Origin: Micropterix aruncella
Taxonomy: Eukaryota; Arthropoda; Insecta; Lepidoptera; Micropterigidae
Direction: 5' to 3'
DNA length: 64,000 bases
NCBI GenBank assembly: GCA_944548615.1
Contig: CALYMY010000047.1
Location: 186,001-250,000, forward strand
A model generated the notes under the pieces. The model was not told where the DNA came from. It worked only from the letters and a program-made list of their open reading frames with translations, and did not search any database. Position 1 is the first letter of the stretch. Every line of letters begins with the position of its first letter. Position numbers and translations under genes: made by a program. This document shows, piece after piece, positions 7,601-20,247 of this stretch.

Positions 7601-8600
7601 CAGTGTTTTTGCCCGTCGGCCATTTGGCGTTTTTTCTCTATCGGCAGAGAAGTTCTATATATGTTTTGTCAGATATTTTTCTATATTTCTGTTGCTACCT
7701 TATGAAACCACCGGTAGGATCTAGCATGAAATTTAAATTTTCAAATTTGAGGGTAGGACATTTCATTTCAGGTCCGGCTCGGCATCGCCCGGCCCCGCTT
7801 GGCCCCGCCCGACGCCGGTACTAAAACTTGTATTTTCGATGAAAAAAAAAGAACTGTAATAGAGAGAGCTAAAATATTGTGTTTTTTGAAATGTTAATAC
7901 TATTTTGGTAATATCAAGAGAAGAAAAAACGAAAAAAAAAATTGAATCCTGGCTGGGTATCGAACCCGGGTACCCTGGTCTCTAAAACAGTGTTTTTGCC
8001 CGTCGGCCATTTGGCGTTTTTTCTCTATCGGCAGAGAAGTGCTATATATGTTTTGTCAGATATTTTTCTATATTTCTATTGCAACCTTATGAAACCACCG
8101 GTAGGATCTGGCATGAAATTTAAATTTTCAAATTTGAGGGTAGGACATTTCATTTCAGGTCCGGCTCGGCATCGCCCGGCCCCGCTTGGCCCCGCCCGAC
8201 GCCGGTACTAAAACTTGTATTTTCGATGAAAAAAAAAGAACTGTAATAGAGAGAGCTAAAATATTGTGTTTTTTGAAATGTTAATACTATTTTGGTAATA
8301 TCAAGAGAAGAAAAAACGAAAAAAAATTTGAATCCTGGCTGGGTATCGAACCCGGGTACCCTGGTCTGTAAAACAGTGTTTTTGCCCGTCGGCCATTTGG
8401 CGTTTTTTCTCTATCGGCAGAGAAGTTCTATATATGTTTTGTCAGATATTTTTCTATATTTCTGTTGCAACCTTATGAAACCACCGGTAGGATCTGGCAT
8501 GAAATTGAAATTTTCAAATTTGAGAGTAGGTCATTTCATTTCAGGTCCGGCTCGGCATCGCCCGGCCCCGCTTGGCCCCGCCCGACGCCGGTACTAAAAC
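4601..8600 (+). repeat. Higher-order repeat HOR-1, copy 2
   Basis: Tandem neighbour of copy 1 at offset 3,787, with the same monomer order (A, A, MITE, B, C/A, B, A, B, C, A). It differs by A-tract lengths and by lacking the GAGTGC marker. The match fades near 8.6 kb, where the next unit has TGTTTGTGCCCG in place of TGTTTTTGGCCG. Confidence 0.8.
5657..5961 (+). mobile_element. piggyBac-type MITE, intact copy 2
   Basis: By eye the same sequence as the copy at 1870-2174, with TTAA flanks at 5653-5656 and 5962-5965. It sits at the same site in the same type of monomer (GTTG before the A tract), so it arose by duplication of the host repeat and not by a new insertion. Confidence 0.85.
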
Positions 8601-11600
8601 TTGTATTTTCGATGAAAAAAAAAGAACTGTAATAGAGAGAGCTAAAATATTGTGTTTTTTGAAATGTTAATACTATTTTGGTAATATCAAGAGAAGAAAA
8701 AACGAAAAAAAAATTGAGTCCCGGCTGGGTATCGAACCCGGGTACCCTGGTCTGTAAAACAGTGTTTGTGCCCGTCGGCCATTTGGCGTTTTTTCTCTAT
8801 CGGCAGAGAAGTTCTATATATGTTTTGTCAGATATTTTTCTATATTTCTGTTGCTACCTTATGAAACCACCGGTAGGATCTAGCATGAAATTTAAATTTT
8901 CAAATTTGAGGGTAGGACATTTCATTTCAGGTCCGGCTCGGCATCGCCCGGCCCCGCTTGGCCCCGCCCGACGCCGGTACTAAAACTTGTATTTTCGATG
9001 AAAAAAAAAGAACTGTAATAGAGAGAGCTAAAATATTGTGTTTTTTGAAATGTTAATACTATTTTGGTAATATCAAGAGAAGAAAAAACGAAAAAAAAAA
9101 TTGAATCCTGGCTGGGTATCGAACCCGGGTACCCTGGTCTGTAAAACAGTGTTTTTGCCCGTCGGCCATTTGGCGTTTTTTCTCTATCGGCAGAGAAGTG
9201 CTATATATGTTTTGTCAGATATTTTTCTATATTTCTATTGCAACCTTATGAAACCACCGGTAGGATCTGGCATGAAATTTAAATTTTCAAATTTGAGGGT
9301 AGGACATTTCATTTCAGGTCCGGCTCGGCATCGCCCGGCCCCGCTTGGCCCCGCCCGACGCCGGTACTAAAACTTGTATTTTCGATGAAAAAAAAGAACT
9401 GTAATAGAGAGAGCTAAAATATTGTGTTTTTTGAAATGTTAATACTATTTTGGTAATATCAAGAGAAGAAAAAACGAAAAAAAAATTGAATCCTGGCTGG
9501 GTATCGAACCCGGGTACCCTGGTCTGTAAAACAGTGTTTTTGCCCGTCGGCCATTTGGCGTTTTTTCTCTATCGGCAGAGAAGTTCTATATATGTTTTGT
9601 CAGATATTTTTCTATATTTCTGTTGCTACCTTATGAAACCACCGGTAGGATCTAGCATGAAATTTAAATTTTCAAATTTGAGGGTAGGACATTTCATTTC
9701 AGGTCCGGCTCGGCATCGCCCGGCCCCGCTTGGCCCCTCCCGACGCCGGTACTAAAACTTGTATTTTCGATGAAAAAAAAAGAACTGTAATAGAGAGAGC
9801 TAAAATATTGTGTTTTTTGAAATGTTAATACTATTTTGGTAATATCAAGAGAAGAAAAAACGAAAAAAAAAATTGAATCCTGGCTGGGTATCGAACCCGG
9901 GTACCCTGGTCTGTAAAACAGTGTTTTTGCCCGTCGGCCATTTGGCGTTTTTTCTCTATCGGCAGAGAAGTTCTATATATGTTTTGTCAGATATTTTTCT
10001 ATATTTCTGTTGCAACCTTATGAAACCACCGGTAGGATCTGGCATGAAATTGAAATTTTCAAATTTGAGAGTAGGTCATTTCATTTCAGGTCCGGCTCGG
10101 CATCGCCCGGCCCCGCTTGGCCCCGCCCGACGCCGGTACTAAAACTTGTATTTTCGATGAAAAAAAAAGAACTGTAATAGAGAGAGCTAAAATATTGTGT
10201 TTTTTGAAATGTTAATACTATTTTGGTAATATCAAGAGAAGAAAAAACGAAAAAAAAATTGAGTCCTGGCTGGGTATCGAACCCGGGTACCCTGGTCTGT
10301 AAAACAGTGTTTTTGCCCGTCGGCCATTTGGCGTTTTTTCTCTATCGGCAGAGAAGTTCTATATATGTTTTGTCAGATATTTTTCTATATTTCTGTTGCA
10401 ACCTTATGAAACCACCGGTAGGATCTGGCATGAAATTGAAATTTTCAAATTTGAGGGTAGGTCATTTCATTTCAGGTCCGGCTCGGCATCGCCCGGCCCC
10501 GCTTGGCCCCGCCCGACGCCGGTACTAAAACTTGTATTTTCGATGAAAAAAAAAGAACTGTAATAGAGAGAGCTAAAATATTGTGTTTTTTGAAATGTTA
10601 ATACTATTTTGGTAATATCAAGAGAAGAAAAAACGAAAAAAAAATTGAGTCCCGGCTGGGTATCGAACCCGGGTACCCTGGTCTGTAAAACAGTGTTTTT
10701 GCCCGTCGGCCATTTGGCGTTTTTTCTCTATCGGCAGAGAAGTTCTATATATGTTTTGTCAGATATTTTTCTATATTTCTGTTGCAACCTTATGAAACCA
10801 CCGGTAGGATCTGGCATGAAATTGAAATTTTCAAATTTGAGGGTAGGTCATTTTATTTCAGGTCCGGCTCGGCATCGCCCGGCCCCGCTTGGCCCCGCCC
10901 GACGCCGGTACTAAAACTTGTATTTTCGAGGAAAAAAAAAGAACTGTAATAGAGAGAGCTAAAATATTGTGTTTTTTGAAATGTTAATACTATTTTGGTA
11001 ATATCAAGAGAAGAAAAAACGAAAAAAAATTGAGTCCCGGCTGGGTATCGAACCCGGGTACCCTGGTCTGTAAAACAGTGTTTTTGCCCGTCGGCCATTT
11101 GGCGTTTTTTCTCTATCGGCAGAGAAGTTATATATATGTTTTGTCAGATATTTTTCTATATTTCTGTTGCAACCTTATGAAACCACCGGTAGGATCTGGC
11201 ATGAAATTGAAATTTTCAAATTTGAGGGTAGGTCATTTCATTTCAGGTCCGGCTCGGCATCGCCCGGCCCCGCTTGGCCCCGCCCGACGCCGGTACTAAA
11301 ACTTGTATTTTCGTTGAAAAAAAAAGAACTGTAATAGAGAGAGCTAAAATATTGTGTTTTTTGAAATGTTAATACTATTTTGGTAATATCAAGAGAAGAA
11401 AAAACGAAAAAAAAATTGAGTCCTGGCTGGGTATCGAACCCGGGTACCCTGGTCTGTAAAACAGTGTTTTTGCCCGTCGGCCATTTGGCGTTTTTTCTCT
11501 ATCGGCAGAGAAGTTCTATATATGTTTTGTCAGATATTTTTCTATATTTCTGTTGCTACCTTATGAAACCACCGGTAGGATCTAGCATGAAATTTAAATT

Positions 11601-12153
11601 TTCAAATTTGAGGGTAGGACATTTCATTTCAGGTCCGGCTCGGCATCGCCCGGCCCCGCTTGGCCCCGCCCGACGCCGGTACTAAAACTTGTATTTTCGA
11701 TGAAAAAAAAAGAACTGTAATAGAGAGAGCTAAAATATTGTGTTTTTTGAAATGTTAATACTATTTTGGTAATATCAAGAGAAGAAAAAACGAAAAAAAA
11801 AATTGAATCCTGGCTGGGTATCGAACCCGGGTACCCTGGTCTGTAAAACAGTGTTTTTGCCCGTCGGCCATTTGGCGTTTTTTCTCTATCGGCAGAGAAG
11901 TGCTATATATGTTTTGTCAGATATTTTTCTATATTTCTATTGCAACCTTATGAAACCACCGGTAGGATCTGGCATGAAATTTAAATTTTCAAATTTGAGG
12001 GTAGGACATTTCATTTCAGGTCCGGCTCGGCATCGCCCGGCCCCGCTTGGCCCCGCCCGACGCCGGTACTAAAACTTGTATTTTCGATGAAAAAAAAAAG
12101 AACTGTAATAGAGAGAGCTAAAATATTGTGTTTTTTGAAATGTTAATACTATT
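8600..12153 (+). repeat. Mixed A/B/C monomers without a clear tandem period
   Basis: Order by diagnostic sites is about B, C, B, A, A, A, A, B, C, then A. The part at 7.9-9.8 kb matches 36.6-38.4 kb at offset 28,615, sharing TGTTTGTGCCCG (8764 and 37379) and an A8 tract (near 9387 and 38001). A unit near 9736 has CCCCTCCCG instead of CCCCGCCCG. Confidence 0.7.
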
Positions 12154-12398
12154 TTGGTAATATCAAGAGAAGAAAAAACGAAAAAAAAATTGAATCCTGG
12201 CTGGGTATCGAACCCGGGTACCCTGGTCTGTAAAACAGTGTTTTTGCCCGTCGGCCATTTGGCGTTTTTTCTCTATCGGCAGAGAAGTTCTATATATGTT
12301 TTGTCAGATATTTTTCTATATTTCTGTTGCAACCTTATGAAACCACCGGTAGGATCTGGCATGAAATTGAAATTTTCAAATTTGAGAGTAGGTCATTT

Positions 12399-12574
12399 CA
12401 TTTCAGGTCCGGCTCGGCATCGCCCGGCCCCGCTTGGCCCCGCCCGACGCCGGTACTAAAACTTGTATTTTCTAAAACTTTTGATATTTTTCTATATTTC
12501 TGTTGCAACCTTATGAAACCACCGGTAGGATCTGGCATGAAATTGAAATTTTCAAATTTGAGGGTAGGTCATTT
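12399..12574 (+). repeat. Truncated monomer (176 bp) with filler at the joint
   Basis: After CTTGTATTTTC (to 12472) the unit continues TAAAACTTT and then TGATATTTTTCTATATT, losing 210 bp including the A tracts, TTAA and the whole tRNA-like module. TAAAACTT repeats the TAAAACTT just upstream (12457-12464), so the filler looks templated. Copies lie at 14045-14220 and 19938-20113. Confidence 0.85.
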
Positions 12575-12708
12575 CATTTCAGGTCCGGCTCGGCATCGCC
12601 CGGCCCCGCTTGGCCCCGCCCGACGCCGGTACTAAAACTTGTATTTTCGTTGAAAAAAAAAGAACTGTAATAGAGAGAGCTAAAATATTGTGTTTTTTGA
12701 AATGTTAA

Positions 12709-12936
12709 CCCTTGGAGTAAATGGGTATTTTCATGGATGCATCTGTCTCTTTTGCAGGATTTTTGGCGACATCGACCTTAAAGTACTATAACTACGAAAC
12801 TACTACACCAATCATATAAAGAACAACTGCACAATGATTGCATTGAAATTTCGAATATAGAATATTGAAATATCATTTTGTGAAAAATTTGATAATTATT
12901 AATAAATATGAGAACGTCAAAGAAGTGAAAAAACGC
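12709..12936 (+). mobile_element. MITE, 3'-truncated copy 1
   Basis: Left TTAA (12705-12708) and left terminal repeat are present, but after GTGAAAAAACGC the sequence passes into satellite CGGTACTAAAAC. The right ~70 bp with the direct repeats, the right terminal repeat and the right TTAA are missing. ACGC occurs on both sides of the break (element AACGCGG, satellite GACGCCGG), pointing to a microhomology joint. It carries CATATAAAG where intact copies have CATAAAAAG. Confidence 0.85.
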
Positions 12937-14044
12937 CGGTACTAAAACTTGTATTTTCGATGAAAAAAAAAGAACTGTAATAGAGAGAGCTAAAATATTG
13001 TGTTTTTTGAAATGTTAATACTATTTTGGTAATATCAAGAGAAGAAAAAACGAAAAAAAAAATTGAATCCTGGCTGGGTATCGAACCCGGGTACCCTGGT
13101 CTCTAAAACAGTGTTTTTGCCCGTCGGCCATTTGGCGTTTTTTCTCTATCGGCAGAGAAGTTCTATATATGTTTTGTCAGATATTTTTCTATATTTCTGT
13201 TGCAACCTTATGAAACCACCGGTAGGATCTGGCATGAAATTGAAATTTTCAAATTTGAGGGTAGGTCATTTCATTTCAGGTCCGGCTCGGCATCGCCCGG
13301 CCCCGCTTGGCCCCGCCCGACGCCGGTACTAAAACTTGTATTTTCGTTGAAAAAAAAAGAACTGTAATAGAGAGAGCTAAAATATTGTGTTTTTTGAAAT
13401 GTTAATACTATTTTGGTAATATCAAGAGAAGAAAAAACGAAAAAAAAAATTGAGTCCTGGCTGGGTATCGAACCCGGGTACCCTGGTCTGTAAAACAGTG
13501 TTTTTGCCCGTCGGCCATTTGGCGTTTTTTCTCTATCGGCAGAGAAGTTCTATATATGTTTTGTCAGATATTTTTCTATATTTCTGTTGCTACCTTATGA
13601 AACCACCGGTAGGATCTAGCATGAAATTTAAATTTTCAAATTTGAGGGTAGGACATTTCATTTCAGGTCCGGCTCGGCATCGCCCGGCCCCGCTTGGCCC
13701 CGCCCGACGCCGGTACTAAAACTTGTATTTTCGATGAAAAAAAAAGAACTGTAATAGAGAGAGCTAAAATATTGTGTTTTTTGAAATGTTAATACTATTT
13801 TGGTAATATCAAGAGAAGAAAAAACGAAAAAAAAATTGAATCCTGGCTGGGTATCGAACCCGGGTACCCTGGTCTGTAAAACAGTGTTTTTGCCCGTCGG
13901 CCATTTGGCGTTTTTTCTCTATCGGCAGAGAAGTTCTATATATGTTTTGTCAGATATTTTTCTATATTTCTGTTGCAACCTTATGAAACCACCGGTAGGA
14001 TCTGGCATGAAATTGAAATTTTCAAATTTGAGAGTAGGTCATTT

Positions 14045-14220
14045 CATTTCAGGTCCGGCTCGGCATCGCCCGGCCCCGCTTGGCCCCGCCCGACGCCGGT
14101 ACTAAAACTTGTATTTTCTAAAACTTTTGATATTTTTCTATATTTCTGTTGCAACCTTATGAAACCACCGGTAGGATCTGGCATGAAATTGAAATTTTCA
14201 AATTTGAGGGTAGGTCATTT
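14045..14220 (+). repeat. Truncated monomer (176 bp), second copy
   Basis: Same joint as at 12472 (TTTTC-TAAAACTTT-TGATATT, here near 14118-14130). Missing the tRNA-like module and TTAA. Confidence 0.85.
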
Positions 14221-14354
14221 CATTTCAGGTCCGGCTCGGCATCGCCCGGCCCCGCTTGGCCCCGCCCGACGCCGGTACTAAAACTTGTATTTTCGTTGAA
14301 AAAAAAAGAACTGTAATAGAGAGAGCTAAAATATTGTGTTTTTTGAAATGTTAA

Positions 14355-14582
14355 CCCTTGGAGTAAATGGGTATTTTCATGGATGCATCTGTCTCTTTTG
14401 CAGGATTTTTGGCGACATCGACCTTAAAGTACTATAACTACGAAACTACTACACCAATCATATAAAGAACAACTGCACAATGATTGCATTGAAATTTCGA
14501 ATATAGAATATTGAAATATCATTTTGTGAAAAATTTGATAATTATTAATAAATATGAGAACGTCAAAGAAGTGAAAAAACGC
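14355..14582 (+). mobile_element. MITE, 3'-truncated copy 2
   Basis: Same left end (TTAA at 14351-14354) and same breakpoint as the copy at 12709-12936, and shares its private CATATAAAG. It is therefore a product of the 1,646 bp tandem duplication. Confidence 0.85.
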
Positions 14583-17041
14583 CGGTACTAAAACTTGTAT
14601 TTTCGATGAAAAAAAAAGAACTGTAATAGAGAGAGCTAAAATATTGTGTTTTTTGAAATGTTAATACTATTTTGGTAATATCAAGAGAAGAAAAAACGAA
14701 AAAAAAAATTGAATCCTGGCTGGGTATCGAACCCGGGTACCCTGGTCTCTAAAACAGTGTTTTTGCCCGTCGGCCATTTGGCGTTTTTTCTCTATCGGCA
14801 GAGAAGTTCTATATATGTTTTGTCAGATATTTTTCTATATTTCTGTTGCAACCTTATGAAACCACCGGTAGGATCTGGCATGAAATTGAAATTTTCAAAT
14901 TTGAGGGTAGGTCATTTCATTTCAGGTCCGGCTCGGCATCGCCCGGCCCCGCTTGGCCCCGCCCGACGCCGGTACTAAAACTTGTATTTTCGTTGAAAAA
15001 AAAAGAACTGTAATAGAGAGAGCTAAAATATTGTGTTTTTTGAAATGTTAATACTATTTTGGTAATATCAAGAGAAGAAAAAACGAAAAAAAAAATTGAG
15101 TCCTGGCTGGGTATCGAACCCGGGTACCCTGGTCTGTAAAACAGTGTTTTTGCCCGTCGGCCATTTGGCGTTTTTTCTCTATCGGCAGAGAAGTTCTATA
15201 TATGTTTTGTCAGATATTTTTCTATATTTCTGTTGCTACCTTATGAAACCACCGGTAGGATCTAGCATGAAATTTAAATTTTCAAATTTGAGGGTAGGAC
15301 ATTTCATTTCAGGTCCGGCTCGGCATCGCCCGGCCCCGCTTGGCCCCGCCCGACGCCGGTACTAAAACTTGTATTTTCGATGAAAAAAAAAGAACTGTAA
15401 TAGAGAGAGCTAAAATATTGTGTTTTTTGAAATGTTAATACTATTTTGGTAATATCAAGAGAAGAAAAAACGAAAAAAAAATTGAGTCCTGGCTGGGTAT
15501 CGAACCCGGGTACCCTGGTCTGTAAAACAGTGTTTTTGCCCGTCGGCCATTTGGCGTTTTTTCTCTATCGGCAGAGAAGTTCTATATATGTTTTGTCAGA
15601 TATTTTTCTATATTTCTGTTGCAACCTTATGAAACCACCGGTAGGATCTGGCATGAAATTGAAATTTTCAAATTTGAGAGTAGGTCATTTCATTTCAGGT
15701 CCGGCTCGGCATCGCCCGGCCCCGCTTGGCCCCGCCCGACGCCGGTACTAAAACTAGTATTTTCGATGAAAAAAAAAGAACTGTAATAGAGAGAGCTAAA
15801 ATATTGTGTTTTTTGAAATGTTAATACTATTTTGGTAATATCAAGAGAAGAAAAAACGAAAAAAAAATTGAGTCCCGGCTGGGTATCGAACCCGGGTACC
15901 CTGGTCTGTAAAACAGTGTTTTTGGCCGTCGGCCATTTGGCGTTTTTTCTCTATCGGCAGAGAAGTTCTATATATGTTTTGTCAGATATTTTTCTATATT
16001 TCTGTTGCAACCTTATGAAACCACCGGTAGGATCTGGCATGAAATTGAAATTTTCAAATTTGAGGGTAGGTCATTTCATTTCAGGTCCGGCTCGGCATCG
16101 CCCGGCCCCGCTTGGCCCCGCCCGACGCCGGTACTAAAACTTGTATTTTCGATGAAAAAAAAAGAACTGTAATAGAGAGAGCTAAAATATTGTGTTTTTT
16201 GAAATGTTAATACTATTTTGGTAATATCAAGAGAAGAAAAAACGAAAAAAAAATTGAGTCCCGGCTGGGTATCGAACCCGGGTACCCTGGTCTGTAAAAC
16301 AGTGTTTTTGCCCGTCGGCCATTTGGCGTTTTTTCTCTATCGGCAGAGAAGTTCTATATATGTTTTGTCAGATATTTTTCTATATTTCTGTTGCAACCTT
16401 ATGAAACCACCGGTAGGATCTGGCATGAAATTGAAATTTTCAAATTTGAGAGTAGGTCATTTCATTTCAGGTCCGGCTCGGCATCGCCCGGCCCCGCTTG
16501 GCCCCGCCCGACGCCGGTACTAAAACTTGTATTTTCGATGAAAAAAAAAGAACTGTAATAGAGAGAGCTAAAATATTGTGTTTTTTGAAATGTTAATACT
16601 ATTTTGGTAATATCAAGAGAAGAAAAAACGAAAAAAAAATTGAGTCCTGGCTGGGTATCGAACCCGGGTACCCTGGTCTGTAAAACAGTGTTTTTGCCCG
16701 TCGGCCATTTGGCGTTTTTTCTCTATCGGCAGAGAAGTTCTATATATGTTTTGTCAGATATTTTTCTATATTTCTGTTGCTACCTTATGAAACCACCGGT
16801 AGGATCTGGCATGAAATTTAAATTTTCAAATTTGAGGGTAGGACATTTCATTTCAGGTCCGGCTCGGCATCGCCCGGCCCCGCTTGGCCCCGCCCGACGC
16901 CGGTACTAAAACTTGTATTTTCGATGAAAAAAAAAGAACTGTAATAGAGAGAGCTAAAATATTGTGTTTTTTGAAATGTTAATACTATTTTGGTAATATC
17001 AAGAGAAGAAAAAACGAAAAAAAAAAATTGAATCCTGGCTG

Positions 17042-17052
17042 GGTTTCGAACC
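17042..17052 (-). promoter_or_regulatory. B box variant GGTTCGAAACC
   Basis: A single change in the variable part of the B box; the fixed positions are unchanged. Copies: 22936-22946, 26796-26806, 31546-31556, 35412-35422. All sit in C-type units preceded by A11, so they share one ancestor. Confidence 0.6.
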
Positions 17053-19937
17053 CGGGTACCCTGGTCTGTAAAACAGTGTTTTTGCCCGTCGGCCATTTGG
17101 CGTTTTTTCTCTATCGGCAGAGAAGTGCTATATATGTTTTGTCAGATATTTTTCTATATTTCTATTGCAACCTTATGAAACCACCGGTAGGATCTGGCAT
17201 GAAATTTAAATTTTCAAATTTGAGGGTAGGTCATTTCATTTCAGGTCCGGCTCGGCATCGCCCGGCCCCGCTTGGCCCCGCCCGACGCCGGTACTAAAAC
17301 TTGTATTTTCGAGGAAAAAAAAAGAACTGTAATAGAGAGAGCTAAAATATTGTGTTTTTTGAAATGTTAATACTATTTTGGTAATATCAAGAGAAGAAAA
17401 AACGAAAAAAAATTGAGTCCCGGCTGGGTATCGAACCCGGGTACCCTGGTCTGTAAAACAGTGTTTTTGCCCGTCGGCCATTTGGCGTTTTTTCTCTATC
17501 GGCAGAGAAGTGCTATATATGTTTTGTCAGATATTTTTCTATATTTCTATTGCAACCTTATGAAACCACCGGTAGGATCTGGCATGAAATTTAAATTTTC
17601 AAATTTGAGGGTAGGACATTTCATTTCAGGTCCGGCTCGGCATCGCCCGGCCCCGCTTGGCCCCGCCCGACGCCGGTACTAAAACTTGTATTTTCGATGA
17701 AAAAAAAAGAACTGTAATAGAGAGAGCTAAAATATTGTGTTTTTTGAAATGTTAATACTATTTTGGTAATATCAAGAGAAGAAAAAACGAAAAAAAAATT
17801 GAATCCTGGCTGGGTATCGAACCCGGGTACCCTGGTCTGTAAAACAGTGTTTTTGCCCGTCGGCCATTTGGCGTTTTTTCTCTATCGGCAGAGAAGTTCT
17901 ATATATGTTTTGTCAGATATTTTTCTATATTTCTGTTGCAACCTTATGAAACCACCGGTAGGATCTGGCATGAAATTGAAATTTTCAAATTTGAGAGTAG
18001 GTCATTTCATTTCAGGTCCGGCTCGGCATCGCCCGGCCCCGCTTGGCCCCGCCCGACGCCGGTACTAAAACTAGTATTTTCGATGAAAAAAAAAGAACTG
18101 TAATAGAGAGAGCTAAAATATTGTGTTTTTTGAAATGTTAATACTATTTTGGTAATATCAAGAGAAGAAAAAACGAAAAAAAAATTGAGTCCCGGCTGGG
18201 TATCGAACCCGGGTACCCTGGTCTGTAAAACAGTGTTTTTGGCCGTCGGCCATTTGGCGTTTTTTCTCTATCGGCAGAGAAGTTCTATATATGTTTTGTC
18301 AGATATTTTTCTATATTTCTGTTGCAACCTTATGAAACCACCGGTAGGATCTGGCATGAAATTGAAATTTTCAAATTTGAGGGTAGGTCATTTCATTTCA
18401 GGTCCGGCTCGGCATCGCCCGGCCCCGCTTGGCCCCGCCCGACGCCGGTACTAAAACTTGTATTTTCGATGAAAAAAAAAGAACTGTAATAGAGAGAGCT
18501 AAAATATTGTGTTTTTTGAAATGTTAATACTATTTTGGTAATATCAAGAGAAGAAAAAACGAAAAAAAAATTGAGTCCCGGCTGGGTATCGAACCCGGGT
18601 ACCCTGGTCTGTAAAACAGTGTTTTTGCCCGTCGGCCATTTGGCGTTTTTTCTCTATCGGCAGAGAAGTTCTATATATGTTTTGTCAGATATTTTTCTAT
18701 ATTTCTGTTGCAACCTTATGAAACCACCGGTAGGATCTGGCATGAAATTGAAATTTTCAAATTTGAGAGTAGGTCATTTCATTTCAGGTCCGGCTCGGCA
18801 TCGCCCGGCCCCGCTTGGCCCCGCCCGACGCCGGTACTAAAACTTGTATTTTCGATGAAAAAAAAAGAACTGTAATAGAGAGAGCTAAAATATTGTGTTT
18901 TTTGAAATGTTAATACTATTTTGGTAATATCAAGAGAAGAAAAAACGAAAAAAAAATTGAGTCCTGGCTGGGTATCGAACCCGGGTACCCTGGTCTGTAA
19001 AACAGTGTTTTTGCCCGTCGGCCATTTGGCGTTTTTTCTCTATCGGCAGAGAAGTTCTATATATGTTTTGTCAGATATTTTTCTATATTTCTGTTGCTAC
19101 CTTATGAAACCACCGGTAGGATCTGGCATGAAATTTAAATTTTCAAATTTGAGGGTAGGACATTTCATTTCAGGTCCGGCTCGGCATCGCCCGGCCCCGC
19201 TTGGCCCCGCCCGACGCCGGTACTAAAACTTGTATTTTCGATGAAAAAAAAAGAACTGTAATAGAGAGAGCTAAAATATTGTGTTTTTTGAAATGTTAAT
19301 ACTATTTTGGTAATATCAAGAGAAGAAAAAACGAAAAAAAAATTGAATCCTGGCTGGGTATCGAACCCGGGTACCCTGGTCTGTAAAACAGTGTTTTTGC
19401 CCGTCGGCCATTTGGCGTTTTTTCTCTATCGGCAGAGAAGTTCTATATATGTTTTGTCAGATATTTTTCTATATTTCTGTTGCAACCTTATGAAACCACC
19501 GGTAGGATCTGGCATGAAATTGAAATTTTCAAATTTGAGAGTAGGTCATTTCATTTCAGGTCCGGCTCGGCATCGCCCGGCCCCGCTTGGCCCCGCCCGA
19601 CGCCGGTACTAAAACTAGTATTTTCGATGAAAAAAAAAGAACTGTAATAGAGAGAGCTAAAATATTGTGTTTTTTGAAATGTTAATACTATTTTGGTAAT
19701 ATCAAGAGAAGAAAAAACGAAAAAAAAATTGAATCCTGGCTGGGTATCGAACCCGGGTACCCTGGTCTGTAAAACAGTGTTTTTGCCCGTCGGCCATTTG
19801 GCGTTTTTTCTCTATCGGCAGAGAAGTTCTATATATGTTTTGTCAGATATTTTTCTATATTTCTGTTGCAACCTTATGAAACCACCGGTAGGATCTGGCA
19901 TGAAATTGAAATTTTCAAATTTGAGAGTAGGTCATTT

Positions 19938-20113
19938 CATTTCAGGTCCGGCTCGGCATCGCCCGGCCCCGCTTGGCCCCGCCCGACGCCGGTACTAAAA
20001 CTTGTATTTTCTAAAACTTTTGATATTTTTCTATATTTCTGTTGCAACCTTATGAAACCACCGGTAGGATCTGGCATGAAATTGAAATTTTCAAATTTGA
20101 GGGTAGGTCATTT
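19938..20113 (+). repeat. Truncated monomer (176 bp), third copy
   Basis: Same joint as at 12472, here at 20010-20022, at offset 7,539. Confidence 0.85.
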
Positions 20114-20247
20114 CATTTCAGGTCCGGCTCGGCATCGCCCGGCCCCGCTTGGCCCCGCCCGACGCCGGTACTAAAACTTGTATTTTCGTTGAAAAAAAAA
20201 GAACTGTAATAGAGAGAGCTAAAATATTGTGTTTTTTGAAATGTTAA

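Larger units (their letters stand above)
12154..13799 (+). repeat. Higher-order repeat HOR-2, copy 1 (1,646 bp)
   Basis: The block holds a normal A monomer, a 176 bp truncated monomer, a monomer carrying a 3'-truncated MITE fused to the next GC block edge, and further A and B monomers. The next 1,646 bp repeat it almost exactly. Both copies share CATATAAAG within the MITE fragment. Confidence 0.85.
13800..15445 (+). repeat. Higher-order repeat HOR-2, copy 2
   Basis: Direct repeat of 12154-13799 at offset 1,646, including the 176 bp unit and truncated MITE. The same material recurs at about 19,693-21,340. Confidence 0.85.
13800..19692 (+). repeat. Higher-order repeat HOR-3, copy 1 (~5,893 bp)
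   Basis: About fifteen units that recur at offset 5,893-5,894. Shared markers include the truncated MITE (14355 and 20248), GGCCGTCGGCC (15924 and 21818), GGGTTTCGAACC (17041 and 22935) and GAGGAAAA (17312 and 23206). The two copies differ around 15.45 and 21.35 kb, where the first has an A monomer and the second a C monomer. Confidence 0.75.

Noticed and set aside
10853..11098. Minus-strand frames of 66-82 codons spanning the GC block and T tracts
   Set aside because: They appear only in units where the A-tract length keeps the frame open and read through homopolymers and the tRNA-like module; shadows of repeat structure.
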